The notes: a model not told the origin generated them from the letters alone. A stretch of DNA of 7,726 nucleotides from Desulfobacteraceae bacterium (GCA_030669265.1 DAOVDY010000026.1:1-7726), one strand, 5' to 3'. Shown: positions 1 to 5,510, counted from the first letter of the stretch. Program-made: numbers and translations.

Positions 1-346
1 ACTCTTTATAAGGGCCAGCTCCTGTCGAGACGGAGGGTTTCATATACTTGATATAAGTCTTGATGCCAGCATCACCTGCTTTGTTTTCAAGAAATGAAAA
101 AAGTGTGAACCCCTTTCTTCGCTTAGCAATAACCTGCTGTACACCTTGAGAAGATCTCCGATATCTATTATATTCAGAGCTCAACCTTACAATTTCTTGT
201 AGACCATCTTCTTTTGTACTGACACTCCTTTGAACCCTCCTTCTGGTTTCAAAGAAGGGAAAAATCAAAAACTGAAATAGACAAAAAATCCCTATAAATA
301 CTGCTGCAACCGATATAAAATATTTTTCACGCCTTGCAAATTTCAT
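1..346 (-). CDS. gspM: Type II secretion system protein GspM, PilO-like (partial, C-terminus outside window)
   Basis: This reading frame is open from ATG at 346 to the window edge (115 codons seen). GspM is an inner-membrane platform protein that binds GspL and helps couple the cytoplasmic ATPase to pseudopilus assembly. The fragment has a short basic cytoplasmic start (MKFARREK), one hydrophobic segment at about residues 10-32, then a charged, probably coiled stretch (about 33-78). The part around RKGFTLFSFLENKAGDAG and YMKPS (77-105) resembles what I recall of the shorter GspM form in deltaproteobacteria (T2SSM_b / PilO-like type). The last position, directly after gspL and 98 bp away, supports the call. 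An in-frame ATG also lies at 352, but an AGGA stands 8 nt before 346 and only 2 nt before 352, so 346 is preferred. The periplasmic ferredoxin-like domain is not seen because the gene is cut. Confidence 0.82.
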   Translation of the reverse strand, partial: MKFARREKYFISVAAVFIGIFCLFQFLIFPFFETRRRVQRSVSTKEDGLQEIVRLSSEYNRYRRSSQGVQQVIAKRRKGFTLFSFLENKAGDAGIKTYIKYMKPSVSTGAGPYKE

Positions 347-354
347 GATCATAG

Positions 355-358
355 TCCT
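355..358 (-). promoter_or_regulatory. Ribosome binding site of gspM
   Basis: AGGA on the minus strand lies 8 nt before the ATG at 346 and 2 nt before the alternative ATG at 352. The spacing decides in favour of 346. It sits just downstream of the inverted octamer array, in the only unrepeated part of the gspL-gspM gap. Confidence 0.6.
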
Positions 359-366
359 AAGAGAAT

Positions 367-440
367 TGGAGTACTGGAGTAATGGAGTACTGGATTATTG
401 GTTTTGTATTTTCCATTCTTCCATCACTCCATTCTTCCAT
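367..440. repeat. Inverted pair of 8-bp tandem repeat arrays in the gspL-gspM gap
   Basis: From 367 the plus strand holds four units in strict 8-bp register (TGGAGTAC, TGGAGTAA, TGGAGTAC, TGGATTAT) followed by TGG. After a short spacer (402-411), units in reverse orientation follow from 412 to 440 (TCCATTCT, TCCATCAC, TCCATTCT, TCCAT). The two arms match as imperfect inverted repeats, about 21 of 29 positions by hand. The element fills nearly all of the 98-bp gap. No T-run follows on the gspM side, so it does not look like an intrinsic terminator. The same unit and the same arm arrangement recur at 4228-4318. Confidence 0.85.
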
Positions 441-444
441 TGCA

Positions 445-1950
445 TTACTTTGCCCGTTTGAGTTTTATCTCAAATTGCACCCGCTTCCGAGATCGGTCAA
501 GATTGGCAGAACTAATAGTAACTGCACTAAAATACTCTGAGGGCTCCAGCCCTTTCTTGATAATGTCTACAGTATTAAATGTATCAGTTTCTCCTTTAAT
601 ATTTACAGCCTCTGGATCAACTACCATCCTCATTACCCTAACATCCAGCGATTCAGGGACTTTAAGGGAAATATCCCGTAACAGGTCAACGACCTTATGG
701 TCTCCACCAATTCCAGGAAGGAAGAATGCTGACTTTTTGATTTGAGTTATTTTTATCCTCATCTGCTGTACCGGATCCACAATCCTTCTTACATCAGGAA
801 GGGTTTGCCTAAATGTATCTGTAATCTGTTTATCCAGCAACCTGTAGCGCTCCTTTAGAAAATAATAATCCATACCAAAATATGTGATCAAAAGAGATAG
901 AATAACTATCAAAAAGACAGCAGCCCTTCGGATATCCCTCTTGAGCTTAGCATCCTTTCTTTTTATCTCAAATTCATCTTTTCTGAAATTGAAACCTAGG
1001 CCTTGCTTATTGCCTCGAAGTGCAAGCGCTAAGGCGCTATCCATTGTGGCAGGATTCCAGGATTGAGCTATATTTTCGTCTATATGAATACTTGGATCAC
1101 CGCCCACCACATTAATTTCTTCAACAGGGATATCAAAAAATCGTTCTAAAAGACCCACCGTATGCGGATAAAGATTTCCTGTGCCAGTGACAAAAATCTT
1201 TTCTGGTTTAGCTTCTATATCATTCTGATACTCAAATGCATGGAGTGTATTTTGAACATTTGTACACAATGACTCGAAGCAGGATACAATCGGCTCAGCT
1301 GCCTGGCTTTGCGCATTGCTATAAGTTGGGGAATTTGAAATAGCTTCAGGCATAAGATCATCACAAAAAGGAAAGCTCCTGATTAAACTTATATGTCTTT
1401 TAATATAAAGAACCATTGTGGTTCTCTTTTGGCCTATTTGGAAAAGGATCCCATCATCGGGTATCTCTGCCTGCCTGAACAACCACAACACTACAGGCAC
1501 CCCGCTTATGTCCAGTATATCGGGGTCAACTCCATAGTTCTGTAAAAGGGCTAGATATTCGGAGATATACTCTCTCCTTACTGAAGCAGTAAGAATATCA
1601 CTTTGACCCGACTGATCAATTAGAGTAAAATCAACTACCAAATTTTCGACTGGAAAAGGTACCATCGTCTCAATTTCATAGGCTATTGTCTGCCTAATCT
1701 TTTTTGTGGATCTAAAAGGCATCTGCAAATTCCGATATGATACCTGTTCCCCAGGAATAGTACTGATGTAGGTATCAGCCTTGAAATCTACTTGTTCACT
1801 CAATGTCTTAAATGCCTCATCTAGGCCGTCAACATCTCCCACCATAACACTGGCACATCCTGTTACGTGATAGCCTCTCAGTCCTCCTTCTACTTGAACT
1901 GCTGCAATTGAATCAGTCTGTATGTCAATCCCGAGAATTTTTCCTGCCAT
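445..1950 (-). CDS. gspL: Type II secretion system protein GspL (PilM-like/PilN-like)
   Basis: A 501-residue bitopic inner-membrane protein that links the ATPase GspE to GspM and the rest of the T2SS platform. Residues 1 to about 320 are the cytoplasmic actin-like (PilM/GspL) part, opening with GKILGIDIQTDSIAAVQVEG, typical of the first actin-like strand pair. The stretch IRQTIAYEIETMVPFPVENL (85-104) is also typical of PilM/GspL. A single membrane segment lies at about 342-361 after a very basic stretch (KRKDAKLKRDIRR), which fits a cytoplasmic N-terminus. A coiled periplasmic linker and a PilN-like ferredoxin fold (about 418-499, ending in FEIKLKRAK) follow. The start at 1950 has no clear Shine-Dalgarno sequence, and its upstream region is made of 9-bp repeat units. 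It lies 192 bp after gspK. The name pilM would fit the N-terminal half alone; the pseudopilin neighbours favour gspL. Confidence 0.88.
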   Translation of the reverse strand: MAGKILGIDIQTDSIAAVQVEGGLRGYHVTGCASVMVGDVDGLDEAFKTLSEQVDFKADTYISTIPGEQVSYRNLQMPFRSTKKIRQTIAYEIETMVPFPVENLVVDFTLIDQSGQSDILTASVRREYISEYLALLQNYGVDPDILDISGVPVVLWLFRQAEIPDDGILFQIGQKRTTMVLYIKRHISLIRSFPFCDDLMPEAISNSPTYSNAQSQAAEPIVSCFESLCTNVQNTLHAFEYQNDIEAKPEKIFVTGTGNLYPHTVGLLERFFDIPVEEINVVGGDPSIHIDENIAQSWNPATMDSALALALRGNKQGLGFNFRKDEFEIKRKDAKLKRDIRRAAVFLIVILSLLITYFGMDYYFLKERYRLLDKQITDTFRQTLPDVRRIVDPVQQMRIKITQIKKSAFFLPGIGGDHKVVDLLRDISLKVPESLDVRVMRMVVDPEAVNIKGETDTFNTVDIIKKGLEPSEYFSAVTISSANLDRSRKRVQFEIKLKRAK

Positions 1951-1951
1951 A

Positions 1952-1996
1952 ATTAATGTCTATTGGGTTAATTGATTTTATTGGGTTCGTTCTCAT
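1952..1996 (-). repeat. 9-bp tandem repeat array just upstream of gspL
   Basis: On the minus strand, units AACCCAATA (1987-1979), AAATCAATT, AACCCAATA (1969-1961) and a degenerate GACATTAAT lie in strict 9-bp register, ending one base before the gspL ATG. A degenerate unit precedes them (1996-1988). The unit is identical to one in the gspH leader. The array faces an oppositely oriented array at 2114-2149, so the two flank the gspK-gspL gap as an inverted pair. It is out of frame with gspL and is not translated with it. Confidence 0.7.
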
Positions 1997-2000
1997 TGAT

Positions 2001-2022
2001 CGTTTCAGCGTTCACGGAAACG
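2001..2022. repeat. Small inverted repeat in the gspK-gspL gap
   Basis: CGTTTC (2001-2006) and GAAACG (2017-2022) are perfect inverted copies separated by 10 nt. No T-run follows on either side, so a terminator role is not supported. It adds to the palindrome content of this 192-bp gap, which carries no gene. Confidence 0.5.
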
Positions 2023-2046
2023 TAAAACAGATAAATTTCATTCTGT

Positions 2047-2107
2047 TTTAACATTCACCCTGTTAAATTCCCGCTTTGCGGAACCCCCTGCAGGGGATTT
2101 AACAGGG
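2047..2107. repeat. Compound palindromic element with alternative stems, gspK-gspL gap
   Basis: A 15-bp outer stem joins CCCTGTTAAATTCCC (2058-2072) and its inverted copy at 2093-2107, with one T/G mismatch. Inside or overlapping are a small hairpin CCGC-TTT-GCGG (2071-2081) and a perfect 12-bp palindrome CCCCTGCAGGGG (2085-2096). A second copy of TTTAACA at 2047-2053 can also pair with TGTTAAA at 2061-2067 (7-bp stem, 7-nt loop), which competes with the outer stem. No T-run follows in the operon direction, so this is not a standard intrinsic terminator. It resembles a REP-like intergenic palindrome or an RNA structure inside the operon transcript. Confidence 0.7.
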
Positions 2108-2113
2108 CAGGCA

Positions 2114-2149
2114 AACACAAAAAACACTACAAACTCAACAAACTAAAAT
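2114..2149 (+). repeat. 9-bp tandem repeat array at the 3' end of gspK
   Basis: Four units in strict 9-bp register on the plus strand: AACACAAAA, AACACTACA, AACTCAACA, AACTAAAAT. The last unit overlaps the gspK stop codon (TAG at 2145-2143), so the repeat reaches into the 3' end of the gene. Orientation is opposite to the array in front of gspL, and the two could pair in a transcript across the gap. Confidence 0.7.
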
Positions 2150-3120
2150 ATTTTCCAAGACAAAATCTGAAGTGTTTTTTCTTTTCTCTCTACTACGCCC
2201 TTGATTTTCTTACTCATTGTCCCTTTGAAGCCTTCTGATGTGATTTCAAAGTAGGTACTTGAGGTAGTAAGCAAACTATCTGGAATGCTCACATCAGCCA
2301 TCCCTGGAACATTCTTATACCATTTGAAATCTGACAAATCATTCTCTTCGTTCTCACGGTATGCGACCATATCCTCAGCCCTTTCCTGGTCTATATCATC
2401 TGAAAGAGACCTTAATATTAAAATATTCGCAGTATTTATATTGATTTTGCCATTACCGTGCGGGCTTAAGTATTGAGAGATACCCGGCTTTTCACCGGAA
2501 CCATATAACAGTTCTTTGGTGATGCCTCTTACAAAAAGTAGCTCCTCTACAAACTCAATAAAAGCATTCTTACAAGGGTAGGGCTTCTCTAATGTCTGAT
2601 AATAGGCATCTTCCGCACCAAAGCGGGTAGTCTCATTGTCTGTGTCTATCCAATCCTTTATTGCATCTACGATATTTTCTACCTCTTCAGGATCAAGGCC
2701 AAATTCTGGGAAATTCATAAATCGTATAAGGAGACTCTTTTGTGTGCTATTATAGTTTCCGTCCTTGTCAACCAATTGACTAAGCTGAATTCTCCCTGAA
2801 AGGTCCGTAATATCAAGAATAAATCGGCCCTCATTAAATAAAGACGGAGAGCTTTCAGAAAATAATTTTGTATGCGCCCAGTCCTCACGCAAGGTATCCA
2901 CATTCCCTGAAGAGGCATCCTCATGGAGAACTGCGAGTGCGCCATTAAATCCTGACCTTGCTATACAGCTAAGTTTTACGCCATCCCGGAGATTCACAGC
3001 CGCCACCAGGTTAGACCTCATTGATGTATTGAACTGGAGCGTCAGTGCAACTATCAGGCTTATAATTAAAATCGTCAGGATCAAGGCCATGCCTTTGTTG
3101 TCTCGAATAAGTCTTATCAT
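2143..3120 (-). CDS. gspK: Minor pseudopilin GspK
   Basis: A 325-residue protein, the large minor pseudopilin expected at the tip of the T2SS pseudopilus with GspI and GspJ. The N-terminus has a basic leader and a prepilin peptidase site after Gly10 (DNKG before MALILTIL). The residue at mature position 5 is Leu, not Glu; the missing Glu5 is a known trait of GspK and separates it from the other pseudopilins. The hydrophobic helix spans about 11-30. The segment IVDAIKDWIDTDNETTRFG (150-168) is the acidic, probably metal-binding loop of the GspK alpha domain, and GKININTANILILRSL (224-239) is also typical. The start at 3120 follows the gspJ stop by 2 nt, with a GGGA about 5 nt upstream, so coupled translation is likely. 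Cysteines at 52 and 183 might form a periplasmic disulfide. Confidence 0.93.
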   Translation of the reverse strand: MIRLIRDNKGMALILTILIISLIVALTLQFNTSMRSNLVAAVNLRDGVKLSCIARSGFNGALAVLHEDASSGNVDTLREDWAHTKLFSESSPSLFNEGRFILDITDLSGRIQLSQLVDKDGNYNSTQKSLLIRFMNFPEFGLDPEEVENIVDAIKDWIDTDNETTRFGAEDAYYQTLEKPYPCKNAFIEFVEELLFVRGITKELLYGSGEKPGISQYLSPHGNGKININTANILILRSLSDDIDQERAEDMVAYRENEENDLSDFKWYKNVPGMADVSIPDSLLTTSSTYFEITSEGFKGTMSKKIKGVVERKEKTLQILSWKIF

Positions 3121-3122
3121 GA

Positions 3123-3845
3123 CTATCCCATCTCTGTTGGAAGTGAAACGCTCGTCATGAATCTAAGAGGCGTTTCAGAATTTAACGGGTTTACAAACTC
3201 CAGTAAAATGGAAACCATTCTTGGTATCGTATCTTTATGTTCTTCTGAAGTAGAATCCCAGTTCTCGAAAGCTTCGCCTTTCTCTTCATAATAAGTAAAA
3301 TTCACCGATACTAATCCCTCACAAAGTACCAACCCATCAGAGTCTTCCTCAAGGAGAAATCCCTTCTCGAACATCGATCTATCGCTGCGATACAGAACAA
3401 AATCCTCTCCCTCTTCATTTTCTTTAACATAATAGCCGATTTCGGTTTTTCCAGTATCTTCATCATCCCCGCTTAAATTAATGTGTGCCCTGGAAATGAA
3501 TCGGAGGGTATCAGCATACCTGCCTTTTATCTCTTGATCCTCGCCCACAAATTGAAAATATTGCAAAGGATTTTCTTCTGATTGAGCATTTCCTTCACTT
3601 TTAGGAACATAGGTGGATTCCAAGTCTTCAACCATCCTTTCCATAGCAATCCTGGCCATTCTGTAGATTTCAGCTTGAGATTCAGTCTCATCTACAACCC
3701 GAAAGGTCCCTGTATAGGAAGTATAAATCGTTGTGAGGACTACTGCAAAAATGAATATAGCTATCAGGATCTCCGCCAGGGTGAAACCACCTGAGTTTGT
3801 TGGGTCTATTGTGTTTATTGAGTTACTTGTGTTCATCAGATTCAC
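3123..3845 (-). CDS. gspJ: Minor pseudopilin GspJ
   Basis: A 240-residue type IV prepilin-like protein that forms the pseudopilus tip with GspI and GspK. The cleavage site is Gly20 before FTLAEILIAIF, with Glu25 at mature position 5 and a hydrophobic helix to about residue 40. Typical GspJ features follow: ARIAMERMVEDLES (64-77), and a beta-rich C-terminal domain ending in RFMTSVSLPTE. The start used is GTG at 3845, overlapping the gspI stop in GTGA, which suggests translational coupling; ATG at 3836 is an equally possible start, and neither has a clear Shine-Dalgarno sequence. The leader is odd: residues 5-19 are encoded by 9-bp repeats (Asn in four of the five units), and it contains no Lys or Arg and one Asp. 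The gspK start follows after 2 nt. Confidence 0.92.
   Translation of the reverse strand: MNLMNTSNSINTIDPTNSGGFTLAEILIAIFIFAVVLTTIYTSYTGTFRVVDETESQAEIYRMARIAMERMVEDLESTYVPKSEGNAQSEENPLQYFQFVGEDQEIKGRYADTLRFISRAHINLSGDDEDTGKTEIGYYVKENEEGEDFVLYRSDRSMFEKGFLLEEDSDGLVLCEGLVSVNFTYYEEKGEAFENWDSTSEEHKDTIPRMVSILLEFVNPLNSETPLRFMTSVSLPTEMG
3789..3833 (-). repeat. 9-bp tandem repeat encoding the GspJ leader
   Basis: Five units in strict 9-bp register on the minus strand (AACACAAGT, AACTCAATA, AACACAATA, GACCCAACA, AACTCAGGT). They are in frame, so each unit gives three residues starting with Asn (Asp in the fourth). The array ends at the first glycine of the GG prepilin cleavage site. It matches the unit family at 1952-1996, 2114-2149, 4827-4871 and 4997-5032. 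Confidence 0.8.
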
Positions 3846-4315
3846 TTGGTTTTGCGAACAAACCGATAGAGCCTGAGACTGTATTGATGCTGGCTATGTT
3901 CACCATAAAAAATACTCAGGTCAATTCGTTTGAGATAGTCCAAAACCTCATCTGTACCAATAAATGAAACATCACCCACTGTCAGATTCCAGTGATAATT
4001 TGGAAAATTCTCTCCAAAATCACCAGAATCTGAGGCCAGATCCTCAGGGTTTACTGCCTCAATTTCAGCCATTTTACTCTGTGCTAGGAGAGCAGCGCTT
4101 GTACTGAATTTGGCCTCATTGGCAAGTGAGAGGCTTTGAGACTGTGACCCAAAAACAGCCACCAAGGTGATTGCAATAATAGCAATGGCAATCATCACCT
4201 CAAGGAGGGTGAAACCGGAATCCTTTTTGGGATACTGGGATACTGGAGTACTGGAGTACTGCTCTTTTTTTGTGTTGTTCCATCTCTCCAATACTCCATT
4301 GCTCCAATACTCCAT
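3842..4315 (-). CDS. gspI: Minor pseudopilin GspI
   Basis: A 157-residue prepilin-like protein, the minor pseudopilin thought to nucleate the tip complex with GspJ and GspK. The peptidase site is Gly34 before FTLLEVMIAIAIIAI, with Glu39 at mature position 5 and a hydrophobic helix to about residue 56. The segment ALLAQSKMAEIEA (75-87) is highly typical of GspI, and the mature length of 123 residues is normal. The leader of 34 residues is much longer than the usual 6-10 and is encoded by both arms and the spacer of an 8-bp repeat array. No ATG or GTG lies downstream in frame before the cleavage site, only a TTG at codon 9 inside the repeat, so the repeat must be translated. A GGGAG 10 nt upstream supports the ATG at 4315. 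The stop overlaps the gspJ GTG by 4 bp. Confidence 0.93.
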   Translation of the reverse strand: MEYWSNGVLERWNNTKKEQYSSTPVSQYPKKDSGFTLLEVMIAIAIIAITLVAVFGSQSQSLSLANEAKFSTSAALLAQSKMAEIEAVNPEDLASDSGDFGENFPNYHWNLTVGDVSFIGTDEVLDYLKRIDLSIFYGEHSQHQYSLRLYRFVRKTK

Positions 4316-4318
4316 CTC
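4228..4318. repeat. Inverted 8-bp tandem repeat arrays inside the 5' end of gspI
   Basis: On the plus strand, TGGGATAC twice and TGGAGTAC twice (4228-4259) form one arm. After a spacer (4260-4278), TCCATCTC, TCCAATAC, TCCATTGC, TCCAATAC and TCCATCTC (4279-4318) form the other arm, all in strict 8-bp register. The arms are imperfect inverted copies. The layout is the same as at 367-440, but here the element lies within a reading frame and supplies the gspI start codon and leader codons. Confidence 0.88.
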
Positions 4319-4325
4319 TTAACCA

Positions 4326-4330
4326 CTCCC
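4326..4330 (-). promoter_or_regulatory. Ribosome binding site of gspI
   Basis: GGGAG on the minus strand lies 10 nt before the ATG at 4315 in the 19-bp gap after gspH. It supports the long, repeat-encoded leader as truly translated. Confidence 0.5.
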
Positions 4331-4334
4331 TTTT

Positions 4335-4892
4335 TTATATAATCCCAATATCCACATATTTATCGTAGCTCTTTATCTTTGCAAGAAAAGGATTTAAGAG
4401 GAGAGTAAATGCCCTGCCGTCGTCTGCTCCAAGATGGATTACTGTTTGCTCGACATACCCTTTCTTGCTAAACCTGATAGCTACCTCTCCATCTACTCTC
4501 TTTCCCTTTCCTTTTGTCCAAACATCCATAATCTGAACATCCGAGGGCAAATGGAAGGCCTTTTCCTGAGCCATCTCACGTTCTTCTTTAGTTGTGGCGT
4601 CAGAGTCAATCCAAAGCTGGTTTGATCCGATATCAAAATGCAGAAGATAAATCTTTTGCTCTCGAATCGCCTCGTTTCTGAGACCCTTTATAAGGCCAAC
4701 AATCCTCCGTGTCGTAGACTTGAGGTTATCTGTTATTAAGGAATATCGAAATCTGGGGATACTCACAGCAAGCATCACACCAATCAAGAACACGACTACT
4801 GTCAGTTCAATGAGGGTAAACCCTTTTGTGGTGTTTGTTTGGTTCATTCTGTTTATTGGGTTTCTTGGGTTCCTTAAGCTTAATGTTCTCAC
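4335..4892 (-). CDS. gspH: Minor pseudopilin GspH
   Basis: A 185-residue prepilin-like protein with the GspH/FimT-type layout. The peptidase site is Gly24 before FTLIELTVVVFLIGVMLAV, with Glu29 at mature position 5, followed by SIPRF at the end of the hydrophobic helix. The C-terminal half is beta-rich (FHLPSDVQIMDVW, VAIRFSKKGYVEQTVIHL, AFTLLLNPFLAKIK), as in GspH. The start is uncertain. The longest frame begins at GTG 4892; an ATG at 4847 would give a common 9-residue leader (MNQTNTTKG). Neither has a good Shine-Dalgarno sequence: the only AAGGA (4875-4871) lies after the GTG and 23 nt before the ATG, with repeat units between. Either start includes repeat-encoded residues. The gene follows gspG after 162 bp and an apparent attenuator, and gspI follows after 19 bp. 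Confidence 0.9.
   Translation of the reverse strand: MRTLSLRNPRNPINRMNQTNTTKGFTLIELTVVVFLIGVMLAVSIPRFRYSLITDNLKSTTRRIVGLIKGLRNEAIREQKIYLLHFDIGSNQLWIDSDATTKEEREMAQEKAFHLPSDVQIMDVWTKGKGKRVDGEVAIRFSKKGYVEQTVIHLGADDGRAFTLLLNPFLAKIKSYDKYVDIGII
4827..4871 (-). repeat. 9-bp tandem repeat encoding the GspH leader
   Basis: Five units in strict 9-bp register on the minus strand (AACCCAAGA, AACCCAATA, AACAGAATG, AACCAAACA, AACACCACA), in frame with gspH, so Asn recurs at every third residue (8, 11, 14, 17, 20). The array ends just before the Lys-Gly of the cleavage site. It has the same number of units and nearly the same position relative to the cleavage site as in gspJ. Confidence 0.8.
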
Positions 4893-4966
4893 AAAAGACT
4901 TTTTACAAGTTAGTCAAGCTTATTGTACAGAAATTTCTATTTTGGTCATATATGAACACAGATTAG

Positions 4967-4987
4967 ACCCGTAACTCGCAACTCGAT
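4967..4987 (+). repeat. Short 7-bp tandem repeat in the gspG-gspH gap
   Basis: Three units in 7-bp register: ACCCGTA, ACTCGCA, ACTCGAT. This is a third unit size beside the 8- and 9-bp families, in the same type of location. With only three units and several mismatches, chance is not excluded. Confidence 0.45.
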
Positions 4988-4996
4988 AGTTATTTT

Positions 4997-5032
4997 AACA
5001 CAACAAACTCAACAAACCCAAGTAACACAAAA
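4997..5032 (+). repeat. 9-bp tandem repeat array in the gspG-gspH gap
   Basis: Four units in strict 9-bp register on the plus strand (AACACAACA, AACTCAACA, AACCCAAGT, AACACAAAA). It is oriented opposite to the array in the gspH leader, so the two form an inverted pair around about 125 bp. The last unit overlaps the T-run of the terminator behind gspG. Apart from this, the 7-bp trimer and the terminator, the 162-bp gap holds nothing I recognise. Confidence 0.75.
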
Positions 5033-5052
5033 ACTGTTTCCTGAAGGAAACA
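5029..5052 (-). terminator. Weak intrinsic terminator or attenuator after gspG
   Basis: On the minus strand, TGTTTCC (5052-5046), a TTCA loop and GGAAACA (5041-5035) form a perfect 7-bp stem, followed by one G and TTTTT (5033-5029). It begins 2 nt after the gspG stop codon. The stem is short and has only three GC pairs, so termination should be partial. This would favour the major pseudopilin gene over the minor pseudopilin genes downstream. No other T-tailed hairpin is evident between the operon genes. Confidence 0.6.
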
Positions 5053-5054
5053 AA

Positions 5055-5501
5055 CTATTCCAGTTCCCAGTTATTAATATCCATGTCCTTGCCCTCACCA
5101 CCTGTCTCTCCATCAGCCCCATACGATACAAGATCGAAATCACCGTGAATGCCGGGACAAAGATAAACATATTCACTGTCCCATGGATCCTTGGGGACCC
5201 TTCCTTTTTCCAGGTACCCTCCCTCTCTCCAGGCACTGGCAAGTTTGCCTACCGAAGGGAGCTCTACAAGGGCCTGTAGTCCCTGTTCAGTAGTAGGATA
5301 AGAGCCGTTATCCAACTTGTACAATTTAAGTGCGGTCTCAATGCTCTCAATCTGAATCCGGGCCTTAGTGCGCCGAGCCTCCTCCGGCCTGCCCATTATT
5401 CTCGGAATAATGAGTCCGGCCAAAATACCAAGAATAACCATAACCACCATGATTTCTATCAGGGTAAAACCCCTTCTATCAGCAAATCTACATCGTATCA
5501 T
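5055..5501 (-). CDS. gspG: Major pseudopilin GspG
   Basis: A 148-residue major pseudopilin that polymerises into the periplasmic pseudopilus. The leader is 11 residues (MIRCRFADRRG), with cleavage before FTLIEIMVVMVILGILAGLI and Glu16 at mature position 5. The family signatures are nearly complete: IIPRIMGRPEEARRTKARIQI (31-51), LKLYKLDNGSYPTTEQGLQAL (58-78), and the C-terminal SYGADGETGGEGKDMDINNWEL (127-148), which forms the calcium-binding loop that stabilises GspG. The length is normal. The start at 5501 has a GGAGG only 4 nt upstream, slightly close; no other start fits the short leader. It lies 21 bp after gspF. Cys115 in YVYLCPG stands where a small residue is more usual, as far as I recall. 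A T-tailed hairpin follows directly. Confidence 0.97.
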   Translation of the reverse strand: MIRCRFADRRGFTLIEIMVVMVILGILAGLIIPRIMGRPEEARRTKARIQIESIETALKLYKLDNGSYPTTEQGLQALVELPSVGKLASAWREGGYLEKGRVPKDPWDSEYVYLCPGIHGDFDLVSYGADGETGGEGKDMDINNWELE

Positions 5502-5505
5502 AATG

Positions 5506-5510
5506 CCTCC
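5506..5510 (-). promoter_or_regulatory. Ribosome binding site of gspG
   Basis: GGAGG on the minus strand lies 4 nt before the ATG at 5501, in the 21-bp gap after gspF. It is the strongest Shine-Dalgarno match in the operon, fitting a protein needed in many copies. Confidence 0.6.

Noticed and set aside
398..745. Plus-strand reading frame of 115 codons
   Set aside because: It lies antisense to gspL and the octamer repeat, begins in repeat sequence and has no recognisable family features. Other plus-strand frames at 5668-5994, 6403-6741 and 4720-4974 were rejected for the same reasons.
2058..2107. Intrinsic terminator behind gspK
   Set aside because: The stem is strong but no T-run follows in the direction of transcription.
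1952..2149. Insertion sequence remnant in the gspK-gspL gap
   Set aside because: No transposase fragment and no target duplication are seen; the structure is explained by short repeats and palindromes.
4228..4318. CRISPR-like array
   Set aside because: The units are 8 bp, contiguous and degenerate, with no unique spacers and no cas genes nearby.
4893..4925. Promoter for gspH based on a TTGACT hexamer on the minus strand
   Set aside because: No acceptable -10 element lies 16-18 nt downstream. A TAAAAT further upstream has only a weak -35 inside repeat units.
445..5501. Type IV pilus cluster instead of T2SS
   Set aside because: GspL is PilM/PilN-like, but a GspG with the calcium loop and WEL ending, GspK without Glu5, and the F-G-H-I-J-K-L-M order identify a T2SS.
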